IMG/VR virus record: IMGVR_UViG_3300020171_000037
Location: 1 to 52,948 of that record
Direction: 5' to 3' (one strand)
DNA from: a virus
DNA length: 52,948 nucleotides
Shown here: positions 37,658 to 46,847 of the stretch, piece after piece
How the letters are laid out: each line of letters opens with the position of its first letter
Numbering within the stretch: position 1 is the stretch's first letter
Program-made: the position numbers and the translations under genes
Notes under the pieces: model-generated
Databases searched by the model: none
Seen by the model: only the letters and a program-made list of their open reading frames with translations
Told to the model about the DNA's origin: nothing

Positions 37658-39672
37658 TGAAAAAAATCATTTTAAACAAATTGGAAGTTCGAAACTTCAA
37701 AGGGCAAATTCATAAAATAGTTGAGTTTGAAAACGAAACAACTCTATTTGGTGACAATGCCACTGGCAAAACTACAATGGGAGCCGATGCATTACCGTGG
37801 TTATTTTTCGGTAAAAACTCAGTTGATGAAAGTAAATTCAATGTTAAAACGCTTAATTCAGATGGGTCGCGAATCGCAAACGTAGAAACAAGTGTAAAAG
37901 GATGGTTTACCATAAACGGCGAAGTTGAGGTATTTGAGCGTATTTTGTTTGAAAAGTGGGTTAAACCAAACGGCGAAACCGAAAAACAATATATTGGTGA
38001 CGAAACTAAGTTTTTTATTAACGCGGCCCCAAAGCAAAAAAAAGACTTTGATTTAGAAGTGGGTAATTTGATTTCAACAACGCTGTTTAAGCTACTTTCA
38101 AACCCTTTGGAGTTTAACCGTTTACCGTGGGATAAAAGGCGCGAAACGTTAATACAAATGGCGGGTAACATTGAGATACAACCCACCGATTTAAACCTTT
38201 TAAAAATCCTAAATTCAGGCAAATCAATTGAAACTTACAAAGCTGAATTAAAAGGTAAAATTTCACTTTATAACAAATCGCTTGAAGACATACCTGGGCG
38301 AATTGATGAAAACCAAAGAAACAAACCCGAACTTGCAAACTGGAATGATTTAAACAGCCAATTAACAGCTAAAAACGAACGCTTGTTAATCATTGATGAA
38401 CTAATGAACAATGAGCTTAAAAAACGGGCTGCAAGTAATCAAGAACAAAACGAAACTCAAAAGCTAATCGGCGAAAAACAACTGCAGCTTCAAAAGTTAG
38501 AAAACGAATTGACCTTGGAATCTAACAAAGATTTAATTAAGTCTAAAAATTTAAAATCGGAGCTTCAGGAAAATTTGAACAAGCTTTCAATCTCAATTCA
38601 AACAAACAATACTTTTATTATTAATTCAGAAAATCAACTAACCGGTCTAAAAGCTGAAAAAGCAAAACTACTTGAAGAGTATTTTGCAATTAATAAAAGG
38701 ACTTTTGTTTTTGATGAATCAAAGGGCATTTGTTCCACTTGTAAGCAAATATTGCCCGAAAGCGATTATTTTGCAGCAAAAGAAAAACTAACAGGTAATT
38801 TTAACCAAACAAAAGCCAATGATTTAGAGTTAAATATGGCTAATGGCAAAGCAAAGGCAAAAGCAATTGAAGAACTTGAGGCCAAAATAAAAGATGCAAC
38901 CAAATCAAATGAGTTAATTGCAAATGAATTGCCCGAACTTAAAACCAAAATTGATTCAATTGTAATTGTTGAAAAGCCAGTTGATTTCTCAATGGAAAAG
39001 GAATGGAACGATTTATACAATGAAATTGAGGCTTTAAAAACTAAAGTTAGCACTCCAATTGAAATAACTGGGAATGAATCGTTAATCATTGAGAAAGCCG
39101 AAATTGGCGAAACAATCAAAGCTATCGAAAAGCAATTAAATGCTAAAACTGAAATTGAGAAAGCCGAAAAAAGAATTGGTGAACTTCAAAAAGAGCAATT
39201 GAGTTTATCTCAAATGATTGCGGACTTGCAAAAGGATGAAAACATTGTTTTAGCCTTTGAAAAAACCAAAATGAATATGTTAGAAGATCGAGTAAATAAC
39301 ATGTTTAAATTGGTTAAATTTCGAATGTTTGAACCTCAAAAAAACGGCGGTGAAAAGCCAGATTGTGTTACTTTAATTGACGGTGTGCCTTATTCAGATG
39401 CAAATACAGCATCAAAGATTAATGCAGGTATTGACATTATAAATGTACTTTCAGAGCATTACCAAACATTCGTGCCTATTATTGTGGATAACCGCGAGAG
39501 CGTTACAAATCTTTTGCCCGTTAAATCGCAAATTATAAACTTGAATAAAACAATTGGAGTTTATAAACTTACAAATAACGAAATCAATTCTTTGGAGCAA
39601 CAAATTGAATATTACAAAGGAAATGATTTCAAAGTAGCTCAATTGCAAGCAAAATTAAACTCATTAAAATAA
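37657..39672 (+). CDS. Rad50/SbcC-like AAA ATPase
   Basis: The 671-aa protein has the SMC-like head: Walker A FGDNATGKTT (31-40) after LEVRNFKGQ, long coiled coils, and a zinc-hook-like CSTCKQ with Cys359 and Cys362 at the coil apex. The C-terminal part (PIIVDNRESVTNLL) contains the Walker B/D-loop region in a divergent form. It is shorter than SbcC (about 1,050 aa). It would hold or unwind DNA ends for recombination with the RecT-like annealase downstream. No SbcD/Mre11-type nuclease follows; the MBL-fold protein may supply nuclease activity. Confidence 0.85.
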   Translation: MKKIILNKLEVRNFKGQIHKIVEFENETTLFGDNATGKTTMGADALPWLFFGKNSVDESKFNVKTLNSDGSRIANVETSVKGWFTINGEVEVFERILFEKWVKPNGETEKQYIGDETKFFINAAPKQKKDFDLEVGNLISTTLFKLLSNPLEFNRLPWDKRRETLIQMAGNIEIQPTDLNLLKILNSGKSIETYKAELKGKISLYNKSLEDIPGRIDENQRNKPELANWNDLNSQLTAKNERLLIIDELMNNELKKRAASNQEQNETQKLIGEKQLQLQKLENELTLESNKDLIKSKNLKSELQENLNKLSISIQTNNTFIINSENQLTGLKAEKAKLLEEYFAINKRTFVFDESKGICSTCKQILPESDYFAAKEKLTGNFNQTKANDLELNMANGKAKAKAIEELEAKIKDATKSNELIANELPELKTKIDSIVIVEKPVDFSMEKEWNDLYNEIEALKTKVSTPIEITGNESLIIEKAEIGETIKAIEKQLNAKTEIEKAEKRIGELQKEQLSLSQMIADLQKDENIVLAFEKTKMNMLEDRVNNMFKLVKFRMFEPQKNGGEKPDCVTLIDGVPYSDANTASKINAGIDIINVLSEHYQTFVPIIVDNRESVTNLLPVKSQIINLNKTIGVYKLTNNEINSLEQQIEYYKGNDFKVAQLQAKLNSLK

Positions 39673-39690
39673 CCTTAACAATTAAATAAA

Positions 39691-40545
39691 ATGGAAAATA
39701 AAAAAGAAACACCAAAAGCAGAAATTGTAAAAAATGCAGCTGCAAAGCAAGAAATTGAGCGCAACATAACCGATTCAGTTTTAGCTAGGTTTATCGAAAC
39801 AAAGTCAACTGGAGCAATTGACGTTCCAAATGATTACAGTGCCGAAAACGCACTTAAAAGCGCATGGTTTACGCTTCAAAATGTTCAAGATAAAGAAAAA
39901 AAACCCGCTTTGCAGGTTTGTGAAAAAAACAGCATTGCAAACAGCCTATATGAAATGGTTGTAAATGGATTAAATCCAATGAAAAAACAATGCTACTTTA
40001 TTGTTTATGGTAATAAATTAACCTGCCAAATTTCCTACCAAGGTAACATTGCCCTTGCAAAAAGGTTTTCAGGTGTTAAGTCAGTAATCGCAAAAGAAAT
40101 TCGCAAAGGTGACACTTTCAAAACTGAAATATTAAGCGATGCCAGGGAAATATTAAAAGAACATGATAGCGCTTTTGAAAACGCAGATGCTGAAATAATT
40201 GGAGCTTATTGCGTAATTGTTGATGACAACGACAAAGAACATCTTACGAAAATGACTATGCAAAACATTCGTAAAGCATGGTTAAAATCGGCTACAAAAG
40301 GCAATGGTGACGTTCACAAAGACTTTGCAGATGAAATGGCAAAAAGGACTGTAATAAATAGGGCCTGTAAACCTTGGATTAACAGTTCTAATGATGAAAA
40401 TATCATTGATGAAGAAAAGCCCGAAATCAAATCTGAAATGTTGACTATTGACATTACTGAAAAATCGCAGCCAGTACAAAAGACTTTGAGTATTGACGAA
40501 AAACCAGAGAAACCGATTGTTGAAAACCAAGATAAACCGTATTAA
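39691..40545 (+). CDS. recT: RecT family single-strand annealing protein
   Basis: The 284-aa protein matches RecT: ALQVCEKNSIANSLYEMVVN-GLNPMKKQCYFIVYGNKL, then ISYQGNIALAKRFSGVKSV. It binds single-stranded DNA and anneals complementary strands during replication and recombination. A Pro/Glu/Lys-rich tail ends the protein. The stop overlaps the next ATG (TAATGG). It works in a module with the Rad50-like ATPase and MBL-fold protein. Confidence 0.93.
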   Translation: MENKKETPKAEIVKNAAAKQEIERNITDSVLARFIETKSTGAIDVPNDYSAENALKSAWFTLQNVQDKEKKPALQVCEKNSIANSLYEMVVNGLNPMKKQCYFIVYGNKLTCQISYQGNIALAKRFSGVKSVIAKEIRKGDTFKTEILSDAREILKEHDSAFENADAEIIGAYCVIVDDNDKEHLTKMTMQNIRKAWLKSATKGNGDVHKDFADEMAKRTVINRACKPWINSSNDENIIDEEKPEIKSEMLTIDITEKSQPVQKTLSIDEKPEKPIVENQDKPY

Positions 40546-41264
40546 TGGAGCTAAAAATATTATCAACTGGCAGCGATGGTAATTGCTACCAGTTGAAATC
40601 TAAAACAGGCGATAGTATTTTAATCGAATGTGGTTTACCATTCAAAAAAATAAAAGAGGGTATTGATTTTGATTTGGTTAATATTTCAGGTTGTTTATTG
40701 AGCCATGAACACAAAGACCATGCAAGATGCCCACAGGAATTAATCAATGCAGGCATTCAAGTAATAAGTTCATTTGATACTGCATCGGCTTTAAAACTAA
40801 ATAATCCAACGTGTGTAATGGCAGGTGACTTATTCGAAGTTGGCGAATTTAAAGTAAAAGCATTTAAAGTTGAACACGATGCAATTGAACCTTTTGGGTT
40901 TTTAATTTACCATGATGAAATGGGCTTAATGGTTTTTGCAACTGATACTAAAAGCCTAGATTATGAAATTGCGGGTGTTAACCATTGGCTTATTGAGGCA
41001 AATTTTTCAGAAACTATAATGCTAAAAAACATTGAAACGGATAAATTAAATGCATTCCTAGCGAATAGAGTTTATCAAAATCACATGAGCATTGAAACAA
41101 CCATTGAAGTACTTAAAAAAAATGATTTAAGTACATGCCGTTCAATTACATTAATTCATTTATCGGCGAATAACGGAAATGGTAATGAGTTTGTTAAAAT
41201 GGTTTCAAAAGCAATTGGAATAAAGCCAAAAATAGCCAAAAACGATTTAATCATTGAGTTATGA
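40545..41264 (+). CDS. Metallo-beta-lactamase-fold hydrolase, likely recombination exonuclease
   Basis: The 239-aa protein has the MBL signature LLSHEHKDHAR (His54, His56, Asp58, His59) and later metal ligands (FKVEHDAIEPFG; FATDTKS; YQNHMS). YycJ-like MBL nucleases are frequent beside RecT in phages and can act as 5'-3' exonucleases. Thus it probably makes the single strands used by RecT. It overlaps both neighbours by a few nt. Confidence 0.83.
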   Translation: MELKILSTGSDGNCYQLKSKTGDSILIECGLPFKKIKEGIDFDLVNISGCLLSHEHKDHARCPQELINAGIQVISSFDTASALKLNNPTCVMAGDLFEVGEFKVKAFKVEHDAIEPFGFLIYHDEMGLMVFATDTKSLDYEIAGVNHWLIEANFSETIMLKNIETDKLNAFLANRVYQNHMSIETTIEVLKKNDLSTCRSITLIHLSANNGNGNEFVKMVSKAIGIKPKIAKNDLIIEL

Positions 41265-41533
41265 CAGATGAACAATTCAACCTAAAACTTTTAAAAATAG
41301 GAATACTTTCCGATATTTTAGAATCTGAAATAAAAGCATTACGACCCGAAAAGTACTTACAAGATAAAGTTTTTGCAATGAAAATTCGTAACGCTCAAAT
41401 TCACACGTCAAGCCTAAGGAAATATTTTGATAGGCTATTAAAACCATTAATTGGTTTGATTGGAGACTATTATGATTCAATAGATCAAACCATTGATTTA
41501 AAAATAAAAGAATTGGACTATGAAAAAAAATAG
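41261..41533 (+). CDS. Hypothetical protein, 90 aa
   Basis: A helical, charged protein (MTDEQFNLKLLKIGILSDIL ... IDQTIDLKIKELDYEKK) overlapping the MBL gene by 4 nt and the next gene by 14 nt. It belongs to the early operon. Family not recognised. Confidence 0.5.
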   Translation: MTDEQFNLKLLKIGILSDILESEIKALRPEKYLQDKVFAMKIRNAQIHTSSLRKYFDRLLKPLIGLIGDYYDSIDQTIDLKIKELDYEKK

Positions 41534-41792
41534 CGAATTAAAAGGAATTAGAAGTGAAATAAACAATGCACCCGCAAGTCATGATGAACTTACCAAACTT
41601 GCTAAAAAGCTAAAGAAAGCCCCAAAAGATAAGTATTTTTGCGATGTTTTCTATTCAGGTAGTACAAGGGTGCAATTTCAACTTAGAAGTCCATTAAAAG
41701 AGCGATTGCCAATAATTCAAAAGGCATATTCAAAGCAATACAATGATAGGATTATGACATTTGGTAAAATTAAACCTATAAAAGCAACGTAA
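41520..41792 (+). CDS. Hypothetical basic protein, 90 aa
   Basis: A basic protein (MKKNSELKGIRSEINNAPAS ... FGKIKPIKAT) with a Lys-rich middle (LAKKLKKAPKDKYF). It overlaps both neighbours. It may bind nucleic acid but no family is recognised. Confidence 0.5.
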   Translation: MKKNSELKGIRSEINNAPASHDELTKLAKKLKKAPKDKYFCDVFYSGSTRVQFQLRSPLKERLPIIQKAYSKQYNDRIMTFGKIKPIKAT

Positions 41793-42277
41793 TGGAAAAG
41801 AATTTATACAACTTAAAGTTGCACGAATCAATTACAGAACCATTTGGAATGTTAATTATGAGAGTTCCTGGAGGGTGGATTTATGATTGTTGGGATTTTG
41901 AAAATGATAAGTCAAAAATTGGAACATTTGTACCTTTTGATAATGAATTTATGGAAAAGGCAAAAAAGTTTGATGAGCTATTTCCACCCGAAAAAAAACC
42001 AGAGTTTAACTTCAAAAAATCACTTATCGAATTGGGAGTTGGTGAACAAATTGCAAGTGATTGGATTAAAGTAAGGGCAAAGAAAAAAGCATCAAATACT
42101 AAAACGGCATTTGATGAAATTGAAAAGCAAATCAAATTAACCACCCATAACCCAAACGAATGCATAAAATTGGCAATAAAAAAGAGTTGGGCCGGTTTTG
42201 AATCGGAATGGTATTTTAACGCAACAAAGAAAACTGAAAATGAATCAACCGAAAAGAAGCTTAGCGCAAAATTCTGA
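41792..42277 (+). CDS. Replication-accessory-like protein, 161 aa
   Basis: The 161-aa protein ends with a conserved helical block (VRAKKKASNTKTAFDEIEKQ ... CIKLAIKKSWAGFESEWYFN) seen at the C-terminus of many phage replication-initiation or DnaT/DnaD-like proteins. The N-terminal part includes LIMRVPGGWIYDCWDF. It overlaps dnaB by 38 nt, which supports a role in helicase loading. Confidence 0.55.
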   Translation: MEKNLYNLKLHESITEPFGMLIMRVPGGWIYDCWDFENDKSKIGTFVPFDNEFMEKAKKFDELFPPEKKPEFNFKKSLIELGVGEQIASDWIKVRAKKKASNTKTAFDEIEKQIKLTTHNPNECIKLAIKKSWAGFESEWYFNATKKTENESTEKKLSAKF

Positions 42278-43640
42278 TTTTGGCAAATTACCACCTCAAT
42301 CTGTTGAAATAGAGGAGTTAATTTTAGGAGCTTTAATGCTTGAAAAAACAGCTATTGAGCGAATTGAAAACATTTTAATTGATGGATGCTTTTATAAAGA
42401 TTTCCACAATTTTATATTCAAAGCAATCATTGAATTAAGCCATGAACGCAAATCAATTGACATTCTAACCGTATCTCAGCAATTAAAGAAAAACGGTAAT
42501 TTGGATATAGTAGGAGGTTCATTTTATTTAGCTCAATTATCAAATAAAGTAGCCTCAACCGCTCACTTAGAAGATCATTGTTATATAGTTCTTGAAAAAT
42601 ACATTCGTAGAAAAATAATCGAACTTCAAAACGAAATTTCAAACAATTCATTTGACGAATCAATAGATTTAGAGGACTTAATTTCAAAACTAAATGGTAA
42701 TATTGATATTATTAACGAATTGTCAAATGGTAATAAAGATTCTCAACACATTAGAGATATTGCCAGAAAGTGCATGGTTTCATTAGACGACCGGACTACA
42801 AAAACAAACAAAGGTGAATCTATTGGAGTACCAACTGGTTTTACTAAATTAGATCAAGCTACGAATGGATGGCAGCCAGGAGATTTAATTGTCTATGCAG
42901 CACGTCCGGGCGTTGGGAAAACAGCAGTAATGCTTCACCACGCAAAAGCGGCGGCCAATGGGAAAAAACATGTTTGCATTTACTCATTAGAAATGACTGC
43001 AATGTCATTAACAGATCGAATGATAATTTCAGTTGCTGACATAGATTCAAACAATTACAAGTCAGGAAAACTAAGCGATTTGGAATATTCGAGATTGGAC
43101 AAAGCTATTTCTGAAATAGAGAAAATGAACATCTATATAGATGACAATGTAAGCGTAAATATGAAATATATCCGTTCACACGCTCGCAAAATGAAGAAAT
43201 TAGGCAAATGTGACATTATAATGATCGACTACCTACAGCTTGTAAATATGGATAATTCTTATAATTCAAACCGGGAAGAAAAAGTAGCTCAAGCATCAAG
43301 AATGGCAAAAGTAATCGCAAAAGAATTAAACATTCCAGTTATTCTATTGGCTCAATTGAATAGAGATATTGAAAAAAGAGGTGGTGACAAAAGGCCGTTA
43401 CTTTCAGATTTAAGAGAATCGGGAGCAATTGAACAAGATGCCGATATGGTAATATTCATACACCGACCTAATTATTATGGGATTAATCAAGATGGCGAAG
43501 GTAACGACATTAGCGATATTGGTAAACTTATAATTGCTAAATTCAGGAACGGAACACCTCAAGATATTAAATTTAAACATAATAAAAGCCTTACGCGATT
43601 AATCGGTGAAGGTGAAGAAACTAGCGATTTACCTTTTTAA
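42240..43640 (+). CDS. dnaB: Replicative DNA helicase, DnaB-like
   Basis: The 466-aa helicase is full length. The N-terminal DnaB domain (PPQSVEIEELILGALMLEKT) is followed by the RecA-like motor: Walker A AARPGVGKTA, Walker B-like CDIIMIDYLQL, and DLRESGAIEQDADMVIFIHR with the arginine finger region. It unwinds the fork in a hexamer. I chose ATG 42240 (MNQPKRSLAQ), near where conserved sequence begins; the upstream 42198 start is only an extension inside the preceding gene. Confidence 0.95.
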   Translation: MNQPKRSLAQNSDFGKLPPQSVEIEELILGALMLEKTAIERIENILIDGCFYKDFHNFIFKAIIELSHERKSIDILTVSQQLKKNGNLDIVGGSFYLAQLSNKVASTAHLEDHCYIVLEKYIRRKIIELQNEISNNSFDESIDLEDLISKLNGNIDIINELSNGNKDSQHIRDIARKCMVSLDDRTTKTNKGESIGVPTGFTKLDQATNGWQPGDLIVYAARPGVGKTAVMLHHAKAAANGKKHVCIYSLEMTAMSLTDRMIISVADIDSNNYKSGKLSDLEYSRLDKAISEIEKMNIYIDDNVSVNMKYIRSHARKMKKLGKCDIIMIDYLQLVNMDNSYNSNREEKVAQASRMAKVIAKELNIPVILLAQLNRDIEKRGGDKRPLLSDLRESGAIEQDADMVIFIHRPNYYGINQDGEGNDISDIGKLIIAKFRNGTPQDIKFKHNKSLTRLIGEGEETSDLPF

Positions 43641-43642
43641 TT

Positions 43643-44353
43643 ATGTTACCACAAATTGGAATAGATCCTGGAATATCGGCTGGATGCATATCTGTTTTTG
43701 ACAATGGAAAGTTGCATATTTTTAAAATGCCTGAAAAGTTTATGGAAATAAACGAACTGTTAAAACCATTTGGATGTGGAAAAGCATCTATTGAGCAAAT
43801 TAATTCGCGCCCTAATTTTTCACCATTTGCAAATAAGAGAATGGAACCTTTGATTAAAAATGTTGAACACTTGAAAAACGCAATGGAAATAAACAGAATC
43901 GAATATAAAGAGGTTGCACCCTCAACCTGGCAAAAGTACCATGGGTTAATTTTACCAAAAGGAATTGGCGAAAAGGGCATGGATTATGATGAACTTTTGA
44001 GGCTTGAAAAGGAATTAAAGCATTTGGAAATTCACAGGTCAATTGAAACAAAAGTACAAAACGATGTTGTTTATTCTGAAAACATTAAATTCATTTTGGA
44101 AACATCTGGGAAATTAGCAGCTCGAAAAGCTCTTTGTGATTCATTCACATATTTTTCAAAATACGACATCAACAAAGCGATTGAAGAAACTGAAAAATCA
44201 ATTGCAAAGTTCAAATCTCAGGAAAAGGTAATCCGTAAAAAAAGATACCAAACATACATTACAAAAAAGCTAAAAAGTGAGGGTTACGATAAAAAGATAC
44301 CCCTATGGCAGTCAGATAGCTTATGTATTCTACTTTATCAAATAAATAACTAA
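43643..44353 (+). CDS. RuvC-like Holliday junction resolvase
   Basis: The 236-aa protein has an RNase H-like fold with acidic catalytic positions: IGIDPGISAG near the N-terminus, ASIEQIN (second acid), and a C-terminal WQSDSLCILLYQ in the RuvC pattern. The central region is longer than in bacterial RuvC (about 170 aa). It would cut four-way junctions before packaging. It follows dnaB by 2 nt. Confidence 0.75.
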   Translation: MLPQIGIDPGISAGCISVFDNGKLHIFKMPEKFMEINELLKPFGCGKASIEQINSRPNFSPFANKRMEPLIKNVEHLKNAMEINRIEYKEVAPSTWQKYHGLILPKGIGEKGMDYDELLRLEKELKHLEIHRSIETKVQNDVVYSENIKFILETSGKLAARKALCDSFTYFSKYDINKAIEETEKSIAKFKSQEKVIRKKRYQTYITKKLKSEGYDKKIPLWQSDSLCILLYQINN

Positions 44354-44357
44354 AACA

Positions 44358-44540
44358 ATGAAAAAATATTTTGAACAATACAGTAACATAATTTCACCAC
44401 GCGAAAATGAAAATTCGTTTTTAGGGTTAGTTAGAATATCAAATGAATTAAATATGTTATTTAAAAAAATTCATGATGATGGTTTTGAATTAGGATTTGA
44501 AAAATGTAAAGAATTAAAAGAGATTATCAAATCCAATTAA
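44358..44540 (+). CDS. Small hypothetical protein, 60 aa
   Basis: An acidic/basic mixed helical peptide (MKKYFEQYSNIISPRENENS ... ELKEIIKSN) within the tightly packed replication operon. No family recognised. Confidence 0.5.
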   Translation: MKKYFEQYSNIISPRENENSFLGLVRISNELNMLFKKIHDDGFELGFEKCKELKEIIKSN

Positions 44541-44542
44541 AC

Positions 44543-44929
44543 ATGAACGAATTAACAGTTACAGGCGAAATAAACAAAGCTGGTCAATTAGGCATGTACC
44601 AAATTCGAGAAATAGAGAATTTCGCCAAAATGAACAAAGGCAAAAAGCTACTTGTTAAGTACATAATTCAAGATGAAGATTTGCGAAAACGGCTTATTTC
44701 GTATTACTTTGGAGTTGTAATTGATATTTGGCAAACTCACTTTCATGATACTGGCACCATTTTGAGTAAAAAACAAGTTGATGTGCATTTAAGGCATAAT
44801 TGCCCAATTACCCACGAATGTGAACTTTCAAAACTAGAATTGAATGATTTAATTATGTTTTTGGATTATTTAAAAGAAATCACTTTGGAGCAAGCAAACC
44901 GATTCATTGAAAACCCTAGATTGTTATGA
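44543..44929 (+). CDS. NinB-like hypothetical recombination protein, 128 aa
   Basis: The protein has a GKKLLVKYIIQDEDLRKRLI then YYFGVVIDIW pattern and a C-terminal ELSKLELNDLIMFLDYLKEI helix ending in PRLL, reminiscent of NinB/Orf-type phage recombination mediators. The similarity is only by eye. It overlaps the ASCH-like gene by 4 nt. Confidence 0.5.
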   Translation: MNELTVTGEINKAGQLGMYQIREIENFAKMNKGKKLLVKYIIQDEDLRKRLISYYFGVVIDIWQTHFHDTGTILSKKQVDVHLRHNCPITHECELSKLELNDLIMFLDYLKEITLEQANRFIENPRLL

Positions 44930-45267
44930 AAATACTATATTTGACACTGACAAAGGAACCATTTGAAGCGATGCAATTGGGTTTAAAAGATCGCGAATAT
45001 AGAGAGCCGTCAAAATGGATTCGTAGCCGGTTAATTGATTCAAAAACCAAACAACCAAAGCATTTTGACGTTGTTTTATTCCGTAATGGTTATGAGAATG
45101 ATAAACCCTATTTTGCAGCCAAATACTTAGGCTTTGAATATTCCCAAATGAATTACTCAGTAACTTACGCCAATGGATTTACGGTTAACGTGAAAAAAGG
45201 GTATTTTAGAATAAAACTTGGAGCAATAATAAAAAAAGGAAATATAGACAGTAAAGAATTATTTTAA
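44926..45267 (+). CDS. ASCH/PUA-like domain protein, 113 aa
   Basis: A 113-aa protein with the ASCH pattern: MKILYLTLTKEPFEAMQLGL then KDREYREPSKWIRSRL (the GxKxxExR-like line), followed by FDVVLFRNGYENDKPYFAAK. ASCH domains bind RNA or modified nucleic acids, or act in nucleotide chemistry. The exact substrate is unknown. Confidence 0.7.
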   Translation: MKILYLTLTKEPFEAMQLGLKDREYREPSKWIRSRLIDSKTKQPKHFDVVLFRNGYENDKPYFAAKYLGFEYSQMNYSVTYANGFTVNVKKGYFRIKLGAIIKKGNIDSKELF

Positions 45268-45283
45268 CTAACAAATTTTAAAC

Positions 45284-45847
45284 ATGGAAAACAAATTATT
45301 TAATGTTCCAATTGAGTTATTCCAACTGGAAAAGCTTGTTTTAAACAAGGGTAAAAACTGCAAAGTTTGGTTTAAAATTATCGACATGCGAGGCGATAAA
45401 AATGAAACTATTGACGGCTATTTAGAGCCAGACTATCAATGCATTTTTGCAATGCAGGAAAAGTTAAACGAACTTAAACCGTATCTTTTGAAATTGCGAC
45501 ACAAAGGTGAAAACACAAACGGCAATGTGATTGTAAAGGGTGTAATTTGGAAAGGCGAAGGTGACAAAGAAGCTTTTAAAATTTTAGGCTCAGAGGTTTC
45601 CGATTCAGAAAAAAACATGACCTTTGATAGTGCGGTTGAGCATGTGAATGAATCAAACTACGGATTCGAAATGGAAGTACGTGACATCATTTTACAACTT
45701 GAAGCTTTTGCACATGCTTATTTGTTTGAAGGCATGAAAGCAGAACCTACTTTCGGGCTAAAAAACGGCAATGATTCTGAAAGTGAAGAAAGTGAAGACA
45801 ATGAAGAAATTGAAGAAATTGAAGAAGCTGAAACAATTGAAGACTAA
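45284..45847 (+). CDS. Hypothetical protein with acidic tail, 187 aa
   Basis: The body (NVPIELFQLEKLVLNKGKNC ...) is a mixed alpha/beta domain. The last 30 residues are extremely acidic (NDSESEESEDNEEIEEIEEA), as in single-strand-binding protein tails, so it may recruit replication partners. No OB-fold hallmark is clear. It overlaps the next start by 1 nt. Confidence 0.5.
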   Translation: MENKLFNVPIELFQLEKLVLNKGKNCKVWFKIIDMRGDKNETIDGYLEPDYQCIFAMQEKLNELKPYLLKLRHKGENTNGNVIVKGVIWKGEGDKEAFKILGSEVSDSEKNMTFDSAVEHVNESNYGFEMEVRDIILQLEAFAHAYLFEGMKAEPTFGLKNGNDSESEESEDNEEIEEIEEAETIED

Positions 45848-46326
45848 TGATTGAAATTAACAGCCGCCTCGAATATGACTATGTTGTAAGTCGAGGGCAT
45901 CAGCCCCTTTTGGATTGGAAGAAATATATAATGCCAATAGAGCTACGTTTATTAATCCAAGATGAATATTTCGGGGCGGCTGACTTTCAAAAAGAGAATC
46001 AAAAGTTTTACAGGTGGGTTTGGGAGCATTCAATTCATAATTGCGCCGAAACTGGACTACCATTACCAACTTATAGTTCTGTTTATATTTCACATATTAT
46101 TTCGAGGGGTTCAGATCGCAGAATGGCAATTGACCCTCGTAATGTAAATATACTTTCACCACAAATTCACGCTTTGTGGGATTCTGAAAACAAAAGTCAA
46201 AAGCAAAAATTAAACATTTATAGAGAAAATCAACTAATTATTAATTTACTTAAAAAAGACTATGATCAATCAAATAATTTTAGGACCATTAACATTGACC
46301 CCATTAGCTCAATTTGCATTCGATAA
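45847..46326 (+). CDS. HNH-type endonuclease-like protein
   Basis: The 159-aa protein has an HNH-like region: CAETGLPLPTYSSVYISHII then SRGSDRRMAIDPRNVNILSP-QIHALWDS, with the usual 'xxHxxxxx...NxxxLxxxxH' spacing. It resembles phage NinG/Rap-like or general HNH nucleases acting on junctions or packaging ends. The first 40 residues are a separate lead-in. Confidence 0.65.
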   Translation: MIEINSRLEYDYVVSRGHQPLLDWKKYIMPIELRLLIQDEYFGAADFQKENQKFYRWVWEHSIHNCAETGLPLPTYSSVYISHIISRGSDRRMAIDPRNVNILSPQIHALWDSENKSQKQKLNIYRENQLIINLLKKDYDQSNNFRTINIDPISSICIR

Positions 46327-46510
46327 TATCGAAGCATTAAAAGCTAAGACTGAAATCAAGCAAATCACATCGAAGTCAAACAAACCGTTCATTGTGATTA
46401 AGATTGAAATGGAAAATAATACAAAAGTAACTGACCCGTTAAAAAAGGATTTGAAAAGAATTTTTAGCGCGGAATCGGTTAATTTTGTTTATTCTGAAAA
46501 AATTAGTTAA
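46262..46510 (+). CDS. Hypothetical protein, 82 aa
   Basis: A soluble protein (MINQIILGPLTLTPLAQFAF ... SVNFVYSEKIS) overlapping the HNH gene by 65 nt. The overlap is large, so translation from a later start (for example the Met at about residue 51) cannot be excluded. Family unknown. Confidence 0.45.
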   Translation: MINQIILGPLTLTPLAQFAFDNIEALKAKTEIKQITSKSNKPFIVIKIEMENNTKVTDPLKKDLKRIFSAESVNFVYSEKIS

Positions 46511-46538
46511 AAAGTTGTAAATTTACAAAAAAGATATT

Positions 46539-46847
46539 ATGGAAAATCAAGTTTTAATTCTAAAGGACAAATACAAAGCTCATTATGGCATTAAGCTTTC
46601 AAGAACTGAAAAAAGAAGAGCTATTTTAGAGTTTAAAATATTTGAGGTTGAAGTTGAACCATTGATAAATGAGTTTGAAACTGAATTATTTGAAGATAAA
46701 ACTGAAAAAAGCTATGGTGATTTATACAAAAACAGCTTAGAAAAAATCACTAAACTATACGATTGGTTAAATATTCACAGGTTTAAAGTCATTGAAGTCG
46801 ATAATTATTTTTTTTCGAAAACATATCAACCAATTGAATCATTATGA
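46539..46847 (+). CDS. Hypothetical protein, 102 aa (start of second tail block)
   Basis: A helical charged protein (MENQVLILKDKYKAHYGIKL ... YFFSKTYQPIESL) just before the displaced baseplate genes and overlapping the next by 4 nt. Role not recognised. Confidence 0.5.
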   Translation: MENQVLILKDKYKAHYGIKLSRTEKRRAILEFKIFEVEVEPLINEFETELFEDKTEKSYGDLYKNSLEKITKLYDWLNIHRFKVIEVDNYFFSKTYQPIESL

